DNA from: Pukyongiella litopenaei
GTDB taxonomy: Bacteria > Pseudomonadota > Alphaproteobacteria > Rhodobacterales > Rhodobacteraceae
DNA length: 64,000 nt
Direction: 5' to 3'
Assembly: GCF_003008555.2 (NCBI RefSeq)
Contig: NZ_CP027665.1
Location: 3,596,001 to 3,660,000, forward strand
Shown: positions 15,390-25,200 of the stretch, one piece after another
Layout of the letters: each line of letters opens with the position of its first letter
How positions within the stretch are numbered: the stretch's first letter is position 1
The notes under the pieces: generated by a model
Databases searched by the model: none
The model's input: only the letters and a program-made list of their open reading frames with translations
Told to the model about the DNA's origin: nothing
Program-made: the position numbers and the translations under genes

Positions 15390-15420
15390 TGGAGGCGAGT
15401 ACCGGAATCGAACCGGTGTA
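15390..15420. other. presumed attachment site at the tRNA-Cys 3' end
   Basis: The integrase gene reads towards the 3' end of the tRNA, and the foreign-looking DNA starts immediately beyond it. The crossover core should therefore lie in this T-arm/acceptor segment. The matching direct repeat at the other end of the element is outside the window, so the exact core cannot be defined. Confidence 0.45.
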
Positions 15421-15463
15421 CACGGATTTGCAATCCGCTGCGTCACCACTCCGCCAACTCGCC
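15390..15463 (-). tRNA. tRNA-Cys (anticodon GCA)
   Basis: The minus strand folds as a full cloverleaf. The acceptor arm GGCGAGT pairs with ACTCGCC, the anticodon loop TTGCAAA carries GCA (15431-15429), a T arm is present, and CCA is encoded at the 3' end (15392-15390). The gene is intact, as expected when an element integrates into its 3' part and restores it. Confidence 0.95.
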
Positions 15464-15591
15464 TCAACGTCCTGGTGTAAAGGGGCGTCTAGCCGATCGT
15501 GAGCGGGGATGCAATGGGCGTCTCGACCGGGGTCCGAGGGGCATGCGTCCGGTCTGGCCGGCGTGCGCTCGGGGGCGCGGGGCAGGGGGTG

Positions 15592-16452
15592 TCAGCCGTC
15601 GCGGGCCATGTCCATGAAGGCGCGTATCAGGCGGACATCGCGGCGTTGGCTGAGGTGGACCAGCGTTTCCGCCATCTCCAGCCCGGCGCCCGTCAGCCGG
15701 ATCTGCTGCAGGCGCGGATCGTGGCCGAACTCGGCCCGTGACACGACGCCTATGCCCGCGCGGGCGGCGACCAGTTCGCGCACGGTCTCGCGCCCTTCGG
15801 CCTCGATCGACGGCGTCAGCGTGATCCCGGATGCCGTCGCCGCATCGAGCAGCTTCTGCCGGGTTTTCGAGCCTTCCTCCCGCAGGATCAGCGGCAGGGT
15901 CGACAGGTCCCGCAACGTGAGGTGATCGGGCAGTCGCGGCAGGTAATCCGTTGCGGCAAAGGCCACGATGTCGGACCGGCCCATGTCCAGCGCCACGAAT
16001 TCGCGTCCGGGCGCCCGGTTGCCGATGACCCCGATCTCGGTTTCATAGCGGCGCAGGGCGTTCAGGACCTCAGCGGTGTTGCCGGTGCGCAGGATCAGCT
16101 TGACCCGTGGATAGCGGTCACGAAACCGGCCCAGCAGCGTGCCGAGATGATGGGCCGAATCCGCCATGATCCGCAGCGTGCCGTCCATCGCCACCCGGCG
16201 TTCGGCCAGCAGTTCGCCGATCTCCGATTCGATCTCGAACAGCCGGCGGGTAAGCAGAAACAGCGCCTCGCCCGCCGGTGTCAGCGATACCCGCTTGCGT
16301 TCGCGAGAAAACAGCAGCGTGTCATGGGCCTGTTCCAGCTTGCGCACCTGTTCGGAAATCGCGGGCTGTGTCAGGTTCAGCGCCTCGGCCGCGCGGGAAA
16401 ACCCGCCATGCAGGGCGACATTGTGAAAGGCGCGGAGCTGGCTGTATTGCAT
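15592..16452 (-). CDS. LysR-family transcriptional regulator
   Basis: A 286-residue LysR regulator. An N-terminal winged HTH (AFHNVALHGGFSRAAEALNLTQPAISEQVRKLE, about residues 7-40) is followed by a linker helix and a periplasmic-binding-protein-like effector domain. The ATG at 16452 gives the standard LysR start MQYSQLRAF; the open frame extends further upstream without support. It is divergent from the phosphonate transaminase-like gene 109 bases away, the typical layout for a LysR activator of that gene. Confidence 0.9.
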   Translation of the reverse strand: MQYSQLRAFHNVALHGGFSRAAEALNLTQPAISEQVRKLEQAHDTLLFSRERKRVSLTPAGEALFLLTRRLFEIESEIGELLAERRVAMDGTLRIMADSAHHLGTLLGRFRDRYPRVKLILRTGNTAEVLNALRRYETEIGVIGNRAPGREFVALDMGRSDIVAFAATDYLPRLPDHLTLRDLSTLPLILREEGSKTRQKLLDAATASGITLTPSIEAEGRETVRELVAARAGIGVVSRAEFGHDPRLQQIRLTGAGLEMAETLVHLSQRRDVRLIRAFMDMARDG

Positions 16453-16561
16453 GACACCTGATGGATAGGGCAAACTTATGGGAGGATCGCCTAAAACAAT
16501 TTCACATATGTTTCGGGCGACTGCAATGCTTGGCCTGTCACTTCGTTCACGGAACGGATCC

Positions 16562-17746
16562 ATGACCGACCGCGCCAAGATCATGCCGCCCGCGCAAGGT
16601 GAACCCTGGTTGCTGACGCCCGGCCCGCTGACGACATCGCTTGCGGTCAAACAGGCGATGCTGCGCGACTGGGGCAGCTGGGACAGCGATTTCCGCGCCA
16701 TGACCGCCGAGCTGCGGTCCCGCCTGCTGTCGATGCTGGGCGCGGGCGGCGCTGACTATGACTGCGTTCCGGTCCAGGGGTCGGGGACCTATGTGGTCGA
16801 GGCGATGCTGGGCAGCCTGGTGCCGCGCGATGGCAAGACGCTGGTCCTGGCCAATGGTGCCTATGGTCAGCGAACGCGGCGCACGCTCGACTGTCTCGGG
16901 CGCGCGCATCTGCTGCTCGACAAGGGCGATTACCTGCCTCCGCGCGGGGCCGAGGTGGCGGCGATCCTGGCCGGGGATCCCGACATCACCCATGTGGCCG
17001 TGGTCCATTGCGAAACCAGTTCGGGCATTCTCAACCCGATCGGGGAAATCGCCGAGGCGGTCGAGGCCGCCGGGCGGCGGCTGCTGATCGATTCGATGTC
17101 GGCCTTTGGCGCGCTGCCGGTCGAACCGGCGCATGTCCGGTTCGACGCGCTGGTGTCGTCGGCCAACAAGTGCATCGAGGGCGTTCCGGGGTTCGGCTTC
17201 GTGCTGGCACGGCGCGATGTTCTGGACGGCGCGCGGGGCAATTCCCAGTCGCTCAGTCTCGATCTGCACGATCAGTGGGCGCATATGGAAACGACCGGGC
17301 AGTGGCGGTTCACCCCGCCCACCCACACGGTCGCGGCCTTTCTTCAGGCCCTGCGGGCCCATGAGGCCGAGGGCGGCGTGGCGGGGCGCGGTGCGCGCTA
17401 TGCCCGCAATCGTGATGTGCTGGTGGCGGGGATGCGGCAGCTGGGGTTCGAAACCCTGCTGGACGATCGCTGGCTGTCGCCGATCATCGTCACGTTTTTC
17501 TGCCCCGATGATCCGGCATTCGCGTTTGACCGGTTCTATGACCTGATGAAGGCAAAGGGGTTCATCATCTACCCGGGCAAGCTGACGGTGGTGGACAGTT
17601 TCCGCATCGGTTGTATCGGGCAGATGGATGAGGGCGTGATGACGCAGGTGATTGCCGCCGCAGGGGATGCGCTGCGGGACATGGGGGTAACAGATGCACG
17701 CCCGCCCGCGGCGGCGCTGATCGAACGCGCGCGTCTGGCCGCCTGA
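16562..17746 (+). CDS. phnW: 2-aminoethylphosphonate--pyruvate transaminase-like enzyme
   Basis: A 394-residue PLP aminotransferase of the class V fold. Family features are the opening [10 protein letters not shown], the ligand region [13 protein letters not shown], an Asp in [10 protein letters not shown], and the PLP lysine in [15 protein letters not shown]. PhnW converts 2-aminoethylphosphonate and pyruvate to phosphonoacetaldehyde and alanine. The ATG at 16562 is chosen because the protein pattern begins there. No phosphonoacetaldehyde hydrolase or dehydrogenase lies in the window, so the next step must be encoded elsewhere, or the substrate is a related amine. Confidence 0.82.
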   Translation: MTDRAKIMPPAQGEPWLLTPGPLTTSLAVKQAMLRDWGSWDSDFRAMTAELRSRLLSMLGAGGADYDCVPVQGSGTYVVEAMLGSLVPRDGKTLVLANGAYGQRTRRTLDCLGRAHLLLDKGDYLPPRGAEVAAILAGDPDITHVAVVHCETSSGILNPIGEIAEAVEAAGRRLLIDSMSAFGALPVEPAHVRFDALVSSANKCIEGVPGFGFVLARRDVLDGARGNSQSLSLDLHDQWAHMETTGQWRFTPPTHTVAAFLQALRAHEAEGGVAGRGARYARNRDVLVAGMRQLGFETLLDDRWLSPIIVTFFCPDDPAFAFDRFYDLMKAKGFIIYPGKLTVVDSFRIGCIGQMDEGVMTQVIAAAGDALRDMGVTDARPPAAALIERARLAA

Positions 17747-17848
17747 GCCGATGACGCGGAACCCGACCCATCCCGAGGGTGAACCGAACGCCCGGTCCGA
17801 CCAGTCTGCGCGTGCCACGGGCGCCGCGCCGTCGATGGTGATCACGGC

Positions 17849-18691
17849 ATGAGCCTTTCGATTGCTGCCATCGTGCTGGTCGCGGCGCTGCTGCACGCGA
17901 CCTGGAATGCGGTGGTCAAGGGGGCGGGCGACAAGACCGTGGTGCTGGGGCTGATCGCGCTCGGCCATGTGGTGCCGGGTATCGCCGTGGTGGCGCTGGC
18001 GCCGCCGCCCGACCCGGTTGCGATCCCCTATATCATTGCGTCCACCGTGATCCACTGGGGCTATTACTTCCTGCTCAACATGGCCTACCGGCTGGGCGAC
18101 CTGTCGGTGATGTATCCGGTCGCGCGCGGGCTGGCGCCGGTGCTGATCGCGATCGGCGCGCAGGTCTGGGCGGATGAAACGCTGCCGCCGCTGGCCTGGG
18201 CCGGCGTGCTGTCGGTGTCGGCCGGGATCATGGTTCTGACCCGGGGGCTGTTTTCCGGCGCGTTGCCGCCGGCGGCGGTGCTGGCCGCGCTCGGGACCGC
18301 CGGGTTCGTCGCCGCCTATTCGCTGGTCGACGGCATCGGCATCCGGGCCTCGGGGAGCCCGCTGGGCTACATCGGCTGGCTCTATGTGGCGGAACTGACC
18401 GTGGCCGCGTTCATCTTTGTCACCCGCTGGGGGCGGGTGCGCGCGATGGCCCGGCGGACGGCGGTGCTGGGGTTCGGCGGCGGCGTGATCTCGGGCGCGG
18501 CCTATGCGCTCGTGCTCTATGCCAAGACGCTGGCGCCGCTGGGTATCGTTTCGGCCCTGCGCGAGACCTCGGTGATCTTTGCCGCGCTGATCGGCGTGCT
18601 GTGGTTCGGCGAGGGACCAAAGGGAAACCGGCTGCTGGCTGCCGTGGTCGTGGCCGCGGGCATCGTATTGATCGGGCTTGCAAACGGGTAG
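17849..18691 (+). CDS. EamA-type permease, probably phosphonate-linked
   Basis: A 280-residue membrane protein with about ten helices arranged as two EamA/DMT repeats (residues 1-135 and 140-280). Conserved features include HATWNAVVKG at the start and GDLSVMYPVARGLAPVL. Proteins of this type are recurrently found beside phosphonate catabolism genes and are assumed to move a phosphonate or its product. It lies 102 bases after the phnW-like gene on the same strand, so a joint unit under the LysR regulator is likely. Substrate is not shown by the sequence. Confidence 0.78.
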   Translation: MSLSIAAIVLVAALLHATWNAVVKGAGDKTVVLGLIALGHVVPGIAVVALAPPPDPVAIPYIIASTVIHWGYYFLLNMAYRLGDLSVMYPVARGLAPVLIAIGAQVWADETLPPLAWAGVLSVSAGIMVLTRGLFSGALPPAAVLAALGTAGFVAAYSLVDGIGIRASGSPLGYIGWLYVAELTVAAFIFVTRWGRVRAMARRTAVLGFGGGVISGAAYALVLYAKTLAPLGIVSALRETSVIFAALIGVLWFGEGPKGNRLLAAVVVAAGIVLIGLANG

Positions 18692-18755
18692 AGAAGCCGC
18701 GAATTTTCGTGTAAGTTGTTCTGCATAGATTTACGCATACTTCAGGAGATTGGCG

Positions 18756-20396
18756 ATGCTGCAGGACACATTTGCCGCCTTGCGCGGTGCAGAGGCGCCC
18801 GGCGAGGACCAGGAACTGACCGTCGAGCTGGTATTCGAACAACCGCTGAGCGCGGCTCAGGTCCAGGCGCGGCTGGACGAGGCGCTGCCCGACAGCGGCG
18901 GGCAGGTGGCCTCGGTGTTCGGCTATGAGGCCGACCGCTATCATTTCGTCGATTTCCCGGCCATTCGCGAACGGGGGCAGGAGGCGCAGGTGTTCCAGTT
19001 CGTCCGCGAACTGCGCGCGGCGGTGGGCGCCGCCGAGGCCAACCCGGTCCTGACCGACAGTCTTTTCGGCGCCGCCGCCGTGGGTGCGGTCACCACCGAG
19101 GCGGGGCTGTTCACCTGCTCGACGCCCAAGGACAGCACCTTGCCCTTCGGCTGGGTGCATCCGATGATCCACACCATCGAGGCCTGGCAGCGGACCCGTG
19201 GCCAGGGATCGGTCGTGGCGGTGATCGACACCGGCCATTCCAGCCACCAGGAACTGAACGGCGTGCTGACACCGGGCGGGCATCTGAACCTGGTCGAAGG
19301 CGGCACCGACGCCTCCGACAGATTTTCTCGGGGGCTGCTGACCCATCCGGGGCATGGCACGCTGGTGATGTCGGTGGTGGCCAGCCGCGGCGATGCCGAT
19401 GCCAGCGGCAACGTGCCGCCGGGGCAGGGCGGCGTGACCGGTGCCGCGCCCGAGGCCAGGGTGCTGCCGATCCGCGCCATCAAATCGGTGATCAACTTCA
19501 AGCAGAAGACCCTGCCGCCGGCGATTGCGCATGCGGTCAGCCAGGGCGCCGACGTGATCGCGATGGCGCAGGGTGGCGCCACCCGCGTCGCCTCGACCGA
19601 AAAGGCGCTGCGCGATGCGGTCGCGGCTGGCGTCGTGGTGGTGTGCGCGGCCGGAAACTGCTGGCCCTCGGTGGTATTCCCGGCGGCCTATGCGCCCTAT
19701 GGGCTCTGCACCGCCGTTGCCGCGCTGACCCGCGACCTGACGCCCTGGAAACGCAGCGGGCGGGGGCCGTCGGTGTCTTTCTCTGCACCGGGCGAAAACG
19801 TCTGGGGGGCGGCCAAGAACAAGGCCAGCGATCCCAATAACGGGATCAAGGCGGCGCAGGGCACGACGCTGGCGACCTCGCTGACCTCGGGCGTGGCCGC
19901 GCTCTGGGTTGCCCGTCACGGCGGGCGCGCCGCGCTCAAGGCCAAGGCGGACGCGGCCGGGACGACCGTGCAGGCGATGTGGCTGCACTGCGTCACCAAG
20001 GGCATGACCAAGCCTCCGGTCTGGGGCGGCGCGACCAACCTGGGGGCGGGGGTCCTGGATGCCGAACGGGCCTTGCTGACCAAGCTGCCGCTGGCGTCAA
20101 CCGGAACCGAGGCGGTCGGGGATGACAAGCTGCCCGCCACCGGCACCGAAAGCACGGCCAACATCCTGCTGTCGCACCTGGCCGACAATGCCCCCGACGC
20201 GGCGGCCGAGTTCGACCCCGCGCTGGCCGACTATGCCGCCGAGATGATCTGGCGCAGCTATCGCGCCGGCGCCCGCGCGCGCGCGGCCGAGATGCTGGGC
20301 GACGAAGCGCCCCCGGTGCCCGACGCGCCCAGCGAGGCGCTGGCCGGGGCGATTGCGGACAAACCCGCGCTGCGGGCCGCGCTGGCCGCATATTGA
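18756..20396 (+). CDS. subtilase-family (S8) protein with Thr at the catalytic Ser position
   Basis: About 546 residues, first gene of the nine-gene locus. After an N-terminal domain of about 110 residues, the subtilisin fold shows catalytic Asp158 (VAVIDTGHSSH), His200 (HPGHGTLVMS) and the oxyanion Asn301 (CAAGNC). The nucleophile box reads GTTLATS instead of GTSMATP, so the serine position (residue 371) is Thr. No signal peptide is visible, so it should act in the cytoplasm. The ATG at 18756 is preferred over an in-frame TTG at 18750 because AGGAG stands 7 bases upstream. The C-terminal 110 residues are helical and unassigned. Activity, or a role as inactive scaffold, cannot be decided from sequence. 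Confidence 0.85.
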   Translation: MLQDTFAALRGAEAPGEDQELTVELVFEQPLSAAQVQARLDEALPDSGGQVASVFGYEADRYHFVDFPAIRERGQEAQVFQFVRELRAAVGAAEANPVLTDSLFGAAAVGAVTTEAGLFTCSTPKDSTLPFGWVHPMIHTIEAWQRTRGQGSVVAVIDTGHSSHQELNGVLTPGGHLNLVEGGTDASDRFSRGLLTHPGHGTLVMSVVASRGDADASGNVPPGQGGVTGAAPEARVLPIRAIKSVINFKQKTLPPAIAHAVSQGADVIAMAQGGATRVASTEKALRDAVAAGVVVVCAAGNCWPSVVFPAAYAPYGLCTAVAALTRDLTPWKRSGRGPSVSFSAPGENVWGAAKNKASDPNNGIKAAQGTTLATSLTSGVAALWVARHGGRAALKAKADAAGTTVQAMWLHCVTKGMTKPPVWGGATNLGAGVLDAERALLTKLPLASTGTEAVGDDKLPATGTESTANILLSHLADNAPDAAAEFDPALADYAAEMIWRSYRAGARARAAEMLGDEAPPVPDAPSEALAGAIADKPALRAALAAY

Positions 20397-20435
20397 GGTG
20401 CCGGCCCCGGCCTCTTCGACAGAACGGATGACAGC

Positions 20436-22265
20436 ATGGCGGTGGAGCTGACAGAAGCCGATCTCGCCCCGGTCCTGCGGGATCGCGCGGCGCTGACCGG
20501 CGATGTTCTGGAAGCGATCTATGCCGATCACGACAAGCCGGTGACCCTCGAAGCCCTGCGCGTGGTCGCCGACAGCAGCAGCGGCATGTTCACCACCGCG
20601 TCGCTGCTGCTCACCGCGCTGACCAACCACGGCATGACGGAACGCTTCGTCGCCGCCTTCAGCCGCCACGGCGTCGATCTGCTGCCCGGCGATGTCGCCG
20701 AGGATGTCGAGGTGTTCGCCGATGAATATGGCGGCGAGGTGATCGGTGATGTCACCGAGCCCGATTTCGACCATGACGGGATGCTCGGTTTCCTGATGAA
20801 GGCAAAGGCCTATCGCTGCCGGATTCTGGTCGACGGCCAGCACAAGGGCAGCGGGGCGCTGATTTCCCGGCGCCTTGTGATCACCGCCGATCATGTGGTC
20901 GAACAGGTGACCGGGCCGCTGTCGGGGGCCAACGGCCAGGATGCCACCGCCGCGCTGACGCGGATCGAGGTCGAAAGCCCCGGCGGCCCGTGCCACGCGA
21001 TGCCGGTCTGGTGGCTGCCCGTTCACGACGACGAACGCGAGGGGCGGCTGCCTCCGGCCTCGGCCGCCGATACCCATTGCGACGTGGCCCTGTTGCGGCT
21101 GCACCGCCCGCTGGGCCGGATCGTCGAGCCAATGCGCCTGCCGCCGGTCGAGGAGATCGAGCAGGACCGGGGCCCGCACCGGTTCGCGCTGCTGCACTAT
21201 CCCAAGAGCGGCGGGACACCGGTCGCCCAGGCCGCGATCCGGCGTGACGGTCCCGACGCGCTGCGCGAGTTCCACACCGCCAGCACCGAGGTGGGATCGT
21301 CGGGTGGACCGGGTTTCGACCGCGAGTTCCGGTTCATCGGCCTGCACCAGGGGCGCTGGCAGGCGTTCCGGCGCATCGTGCCCTATGTCCGCTTCGCCCG
21401 CCATCCGGGGTTCCGCGCGCAGATCGACAACGATGTGCCGCCGATCTACCTGTGGTCCGTCGATGGTTCGCTCGACGGCGACCTGGTCATCGGGCGAAGC
21501 CGGTTCTTCGACGCGCTCGACCTGATCGTCAACGACCAGCCGCCGATGCTGCGCGGCGTCTGGATCAAGCGCACGCGCACGGCGCGGAGCGAGGGGATGA
21601 GCTTCAGCCATCGGTTGCTGCGCGCCTTCCTGTCCGCCCATGGCAAGGCGTTCGACACGCTGCGCATCCCGACCGGGCTGGAGATCCCCGATCTGACCGG
21701 CAAGCTGGCCGAACTGGCCTTTGGCAGCGTTGCGGCGGCGGGTTATGGGGCGATCGGCGAACAGGCCCGGGCCCACGGTCTGGCCGCGCGGCTGCAGGAC
21801 CGTGCCGCGACCACGGGGCGGCCCCTGTGGCTTTACTTCGAGGCACCGCCGAAGGAACTGCCGCGGCTTGCGCAGATCCAGCTGGAACATCTGCTGAAGG
21901 CGCTGCTCCAGCAGCCCGACCTGCGGATCGTGCTGGCCGGGTTTGAAACCTACACCTTGCCGCCGCGCGGTTTCGGCAACCGGACCGAAGTGGCGCGGGC
22001 GACGGCCGCGGGTCTGATGGTGGAATACATGGGCGGGCATTTCAGCCGCGAGGATGTCGACCTGACGGCGCTGGAAATGGACCGGACGCTGGCGCTGGGC
22101 TGGGAAGACGGCGTGCGTGGCTATCTCGTCGAAGATGCGCTGACCGGCATCCCCGAATTGCAACGAAACGGCGTGTTGCAAAAGGGTGTCTATGATGTGG
22201 AACATATCGGGGCGGTGGCGGACAACCTGCGGAACGCGGCCCGCAAGCGACTGAGGATGACATGA
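20436..22265 (+). CDS. trypsin-like protease with N-terminal adaptor-like domain and P-loop-less STAND-like tail
   Basis: A 609-residue cytoplasmic protein. Residues 1-85 form an all-helical domain that resembles effector-associated or death-like adaptor domains (tentative). Residues 120-320 are a trypsin-like protease with an intact triad: His153 (VITADHVVE), Asp216 (CDVALLRL) and Ser289 (EVGSSGGPGF). From about residue 350 the chain follows the layout of a STAND NTPase (VIGRSRFFDAL, later LWLYFEAPPKE and IVLAGFETY) but lacks a Walker A lysine. This matches what has been called an inactive STAND module in predicted conflict systems. It overlaps the next gene by ATGA, so the two products are probably made together and interact. 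Confidence 0.82.
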   Translation: MAVELTEADLAPVLRDRAALTGDVLEAIYADHDKPVTLEALRVVADSSSGMFTTASLLLTALTNHGMTERFVAAFSRHGVDLLPGDVAEDVEVFADEYGGEVIGDVTEPDFDHDGMLGFLMKAKAYRCRILVDGQHKGSGALISRRLVITADHVVEQVTGPLSGANGQDATAALTRIEVESPGGPCHAMPVWWLPVHDDEREGRLPPASAADTHCDVALLRLHRPLGRIVEPMRLPPVEEIEQDRGPHRFALLHYPKSGGTPVAQAAIRRDGPDALREFHTASTEVGSSGGPGFDREFRFIGLHQGRWQAFRRIVPYVRFARHPGFRAQIDNDVPPIYLWSVDGSLDGDLVIGRSRFFDALDLIVNDQPPMLRGVWIKRTRTARSEGMSFSHRLLRAFLSAHGKAFDTLRIPTGLEIPDLTGKLAELAFGSVAAAGYGAIGEQARAHGLAARLQDRAATTGRPLWLYFEAPPKELPRLAQIQLEHLLKALLQQPDLRIVLAGFETYTLPPRGFGNRTEVARATAAGLMVEYMGGHFSREDVDLTALEMDRTLALGWEDGVRGYLVEDALTGIPELQRNGVLQKGVYDVEHIGAVADNLRNAARKRLRMT

Positions 22266-25200
22266 GCGACCCGATCCCCGACCTTGACGCGCTGGTGGCC
22301 GATCTGCGGCGGCATGCGGCCCTGACGGGAGAATTCGACCCGGCACGGGCGCTGCGCGAGGTTGCGGGCGATGCCTTCTATGCCGACCCGCTGCTGATGG
22401 CCGAGGCGATGTCGGCGCTCGAGGCCGATTGCATGGTGGTGTCGGCAAAGGACAAGGGCAACGTCACATGGGAAATACGCCCGTCGGTGCGGCGCAAGGT
22501 GCTGGCGGCGCTGGAGCCTGATGCGGGTTCGGCGTCGGATGCCGGGGACAGCCTGATCGTCCAGGCCCGCAGCGGGGCCGGCGCGTTTCGCCCCGACAGG
22601 TTGCAGCAACTGGCCGAAGAGCGGAACGACCTGTCCAAACTGGCGCAGGCCGTGGCCGTGGTCGAAAAGGCCGGCCCCGCCGCACCCGGTTTCGACATGC
22701 TGCCCAGATTGGCGTCGGCGGCGAACATGGCCGAACAGATCCGCCGCAGCGACACGAAACTGGCCGCGGGGTTCTTTGGCCGCGATGCCGAACTGGAGCA
22801 GATCTGCGCCTGGCTTGCGACACCTACCGGGGCGCCGGTGACGGCGCTGCATGTGTCCGGCGCGCCGGGTCTGGGCAAGTCGATGCTGATCGAACGGGCG
22901 ATCCAGAAATTCCGGGAAACCGCGGATCCGGTGCTCGTGCATCTCGATTTCGCGCGCCCCGGCCTGCGCGTGGTGCGCCCGGTCAGCGTTTTCGAGGAAA
23001 TCTCCCGCCAGGTGGGGGATTCGCTGCCGCAGGCCGCCGCCCGGTTGCAGGATGAACGCATCCGCGCCGGCGAAACCCTGGCCCTCGCGCAGGGTGCGTA
23101 TCACGAACGATGGGTGCCGCAGCGCCTGTTGCGCGCGGTTGCCGGCGCGATTGCCGGGGCCGGCCGGCCGGTCGTGATCGTGCTCGATTCGATGGAGACG
23201 CTGCGTTGGCGCGGCGAAACCCGGCCCGCCGCGCTGTTCGAACTCCTCGATCGCCTGCCGCTCGCCGGGGCGGGCGCGGTTTCGGTCATCACCGCCGGGA
23301 TCGACACTGTGCTGAATGCCGCGCCCGAACGGGTCGGCGCATGTGTCCGGCTCGCGGGTGTGACCGAGGGCCAGGCGCTGGCCCTGCTCGACGAGGCGCA
23401 GGTCGACCCGGCGATGCGCGCGCGGCTGCTGGACTATGCCGGACAGGATCCCTTGCTGCTCATGCTCGCGGGGCAGGCATTGAAATCGGGGGCTTTGCAG
23501 GCCGCGGAACTCCCCGATCCGGACCGGGACGGGGCCGCACTGGCCCTGTTCGATGCTTGCGTCGATCTTTTGGACCCGTCACTGGCCCGCTGCGCGCGGG
23601 CCGGGCTGGTCCTGTGCCAGCTGGACGGGCCGACCCTGTCGGCGGTTCTGGATGTGTCCGAGCCGGACGCCGGCAATCTGGTTGCCCGGCTGGCTGGTCA
23701 GGCCTGGCTGTTCGATGGCGATCAGCAGGCCGTCCGGATCAAGCCCCGGTTGCGGCGCGGGCTGGCCATGGATCTGCGCCGGCGCGACCCGACAGGCACG
23801 CGCGCCATAGACCTGCGTGCCGCGCGGTGGTTTCTCGACCGCGATCCCGCGCTCGCGCTCTATCATCGGCTGCAGAGCGCAGACAACAGCACAGACGACG
23901 ACCCGGACCCGGCGGGCATCGAAGCCGTCGCCGCGCGCAACATCAATTCCATCTTGCTGCTCGAACTGTCCGAGGCCGCGCGCGATGCGGTCCTGCAGGC
24001 CACCGGCCGGCGGTCCGGCTATGGCCGCGCGCCGCTGGACGGCGCACCGTCGATACCCCCCGATCCCCGCGCATTGCGCGACCTGCGGATCGCTCTCGAA
24101 CATGGTGACGTGCGCGAGGCCGATCAGGCCGCCGAGGCCGGGATCGCGAAAGAAACCGGGGCAGGGATCGGGGCAGACGCCCCCTTTGCGCCCTTGCTGC
24201 TGGCGCATCACTGGCTGGCGGGGCGCTGGTCGCGGGCGCGGCTTCTGTTCGACCAGTTGCCGGATACCGCGCTCGACCGGGCGCTGGAACCCCCGCTGCA
24301 GATCGAGGCGCGGGTGCTGGCCGAACTCTGGGCGGAATACAGGTTCGACGCGCTGGTGGAGCGGCTGAAGGTGCCTGATTTCGCGGCGAAAATCCGCCAG
24401 GTGTTGCAGGGCCCGGAACGGATCGGGCTGGCGGGGGGCGCGCTGAGCTTTGCAATGCTTGCCGCGGGCATTGCCGGGAACCCGCCGCCGCCGGTCGCAC
24501 GCGGTCGCGCGATGCTGGGGGCGTTGCTGCCCGACATGCCCGTCGACACCCGGTTCGACGTGCAGCGGCTGGCCGACGGGTTGCGTGCGAGTTTCGACTG
24601 GGCCGACGACCTGGCGGGCGAGGGCGATACCGCGGCCATGGCCCGGGCCGTCGCGCCGCTCAACCCCTGCGCGTTGCGGGCGCTGGAACTGGTGAACCAG
24701 CAGCGGATCGCGGGGCGGGCGCATGTCCTGCCGCGGTGCCTGCTGGAGATCCGGGACCGGCTGCCCGCGGTGATGGACCTGTTCGGCGCCGTTGCCGGCA
24801 TCTCGGCCAGACCGGTTCCGATGGCCGAAGACGTGGTCGTGGCGTTGCAGGCGGGCGGTCTCGGCGCCGAATGGATATCGGGCGTGGCGGTGTGCCACCC
24901 GGTCGACGACCTGACCGCGTTGGCCCATGCGGCCGAACGGTGGCGGCGCACGGTCAACGGCGTCTGGAGCTATGGCGCAACACCGCCGGACGGCTGGCGG
25001 GGCCGGATGGCGGGCGCCGACGCCGGGGCCCTCGCACTGGCCGACAGCCTGGCGGGGCAGGCCGACCCGGTGACAGCGGCCCGCGCCGCCCTGCGCGCCT
25101 GGCCTCTCGATGACGGTGGCCGGGTGCTGCGCCGCCGCTATCTTCGGCGCTACACCGGGGCAACCGGGATCACGGGGGGGCACGAGGCGGCATTGGCGGC

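Larger units (their letters stand above)
1..15463. mobile_element. right-hand part of a T4SS-bearing integrative element in tRNA-Cys
   Basis: The stretch carries a VirB operon, small exported proteins, XRE and ribbon-helix-helix regulators, an excisionase-like gene and a tyrosine integrase. The integrase reads towards the 3' end of a tRNA-Cys gene, the classic arrangement for tRNA-targeted integrative elements. Base composition is lower in GC than the flanking genome to the right. No relaxase, coupling protein or second attachment repeat is visible, so the element continues left of position 1. Whether it is conjugative (ICE) or only mobilisable cannot be decided here. The right boundary should lie within the 3' part of the tRNA gene, so the tRNA itself is host-derived. 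Confidence 0.8.

Noticed and set aside
18692-18755. Promoter for the nine-gene locus
   Set aside because: No convincing pair of core boxes could be identified, though a promoter is expected here.
20097-22448. 783-residue minus-strand frame opposite the trypsin-STAND gene
   Set aside because: His/Arg/Gln-rich composition and complete overlap with a protein that has a visible catalytic triad mark it as a shadow.
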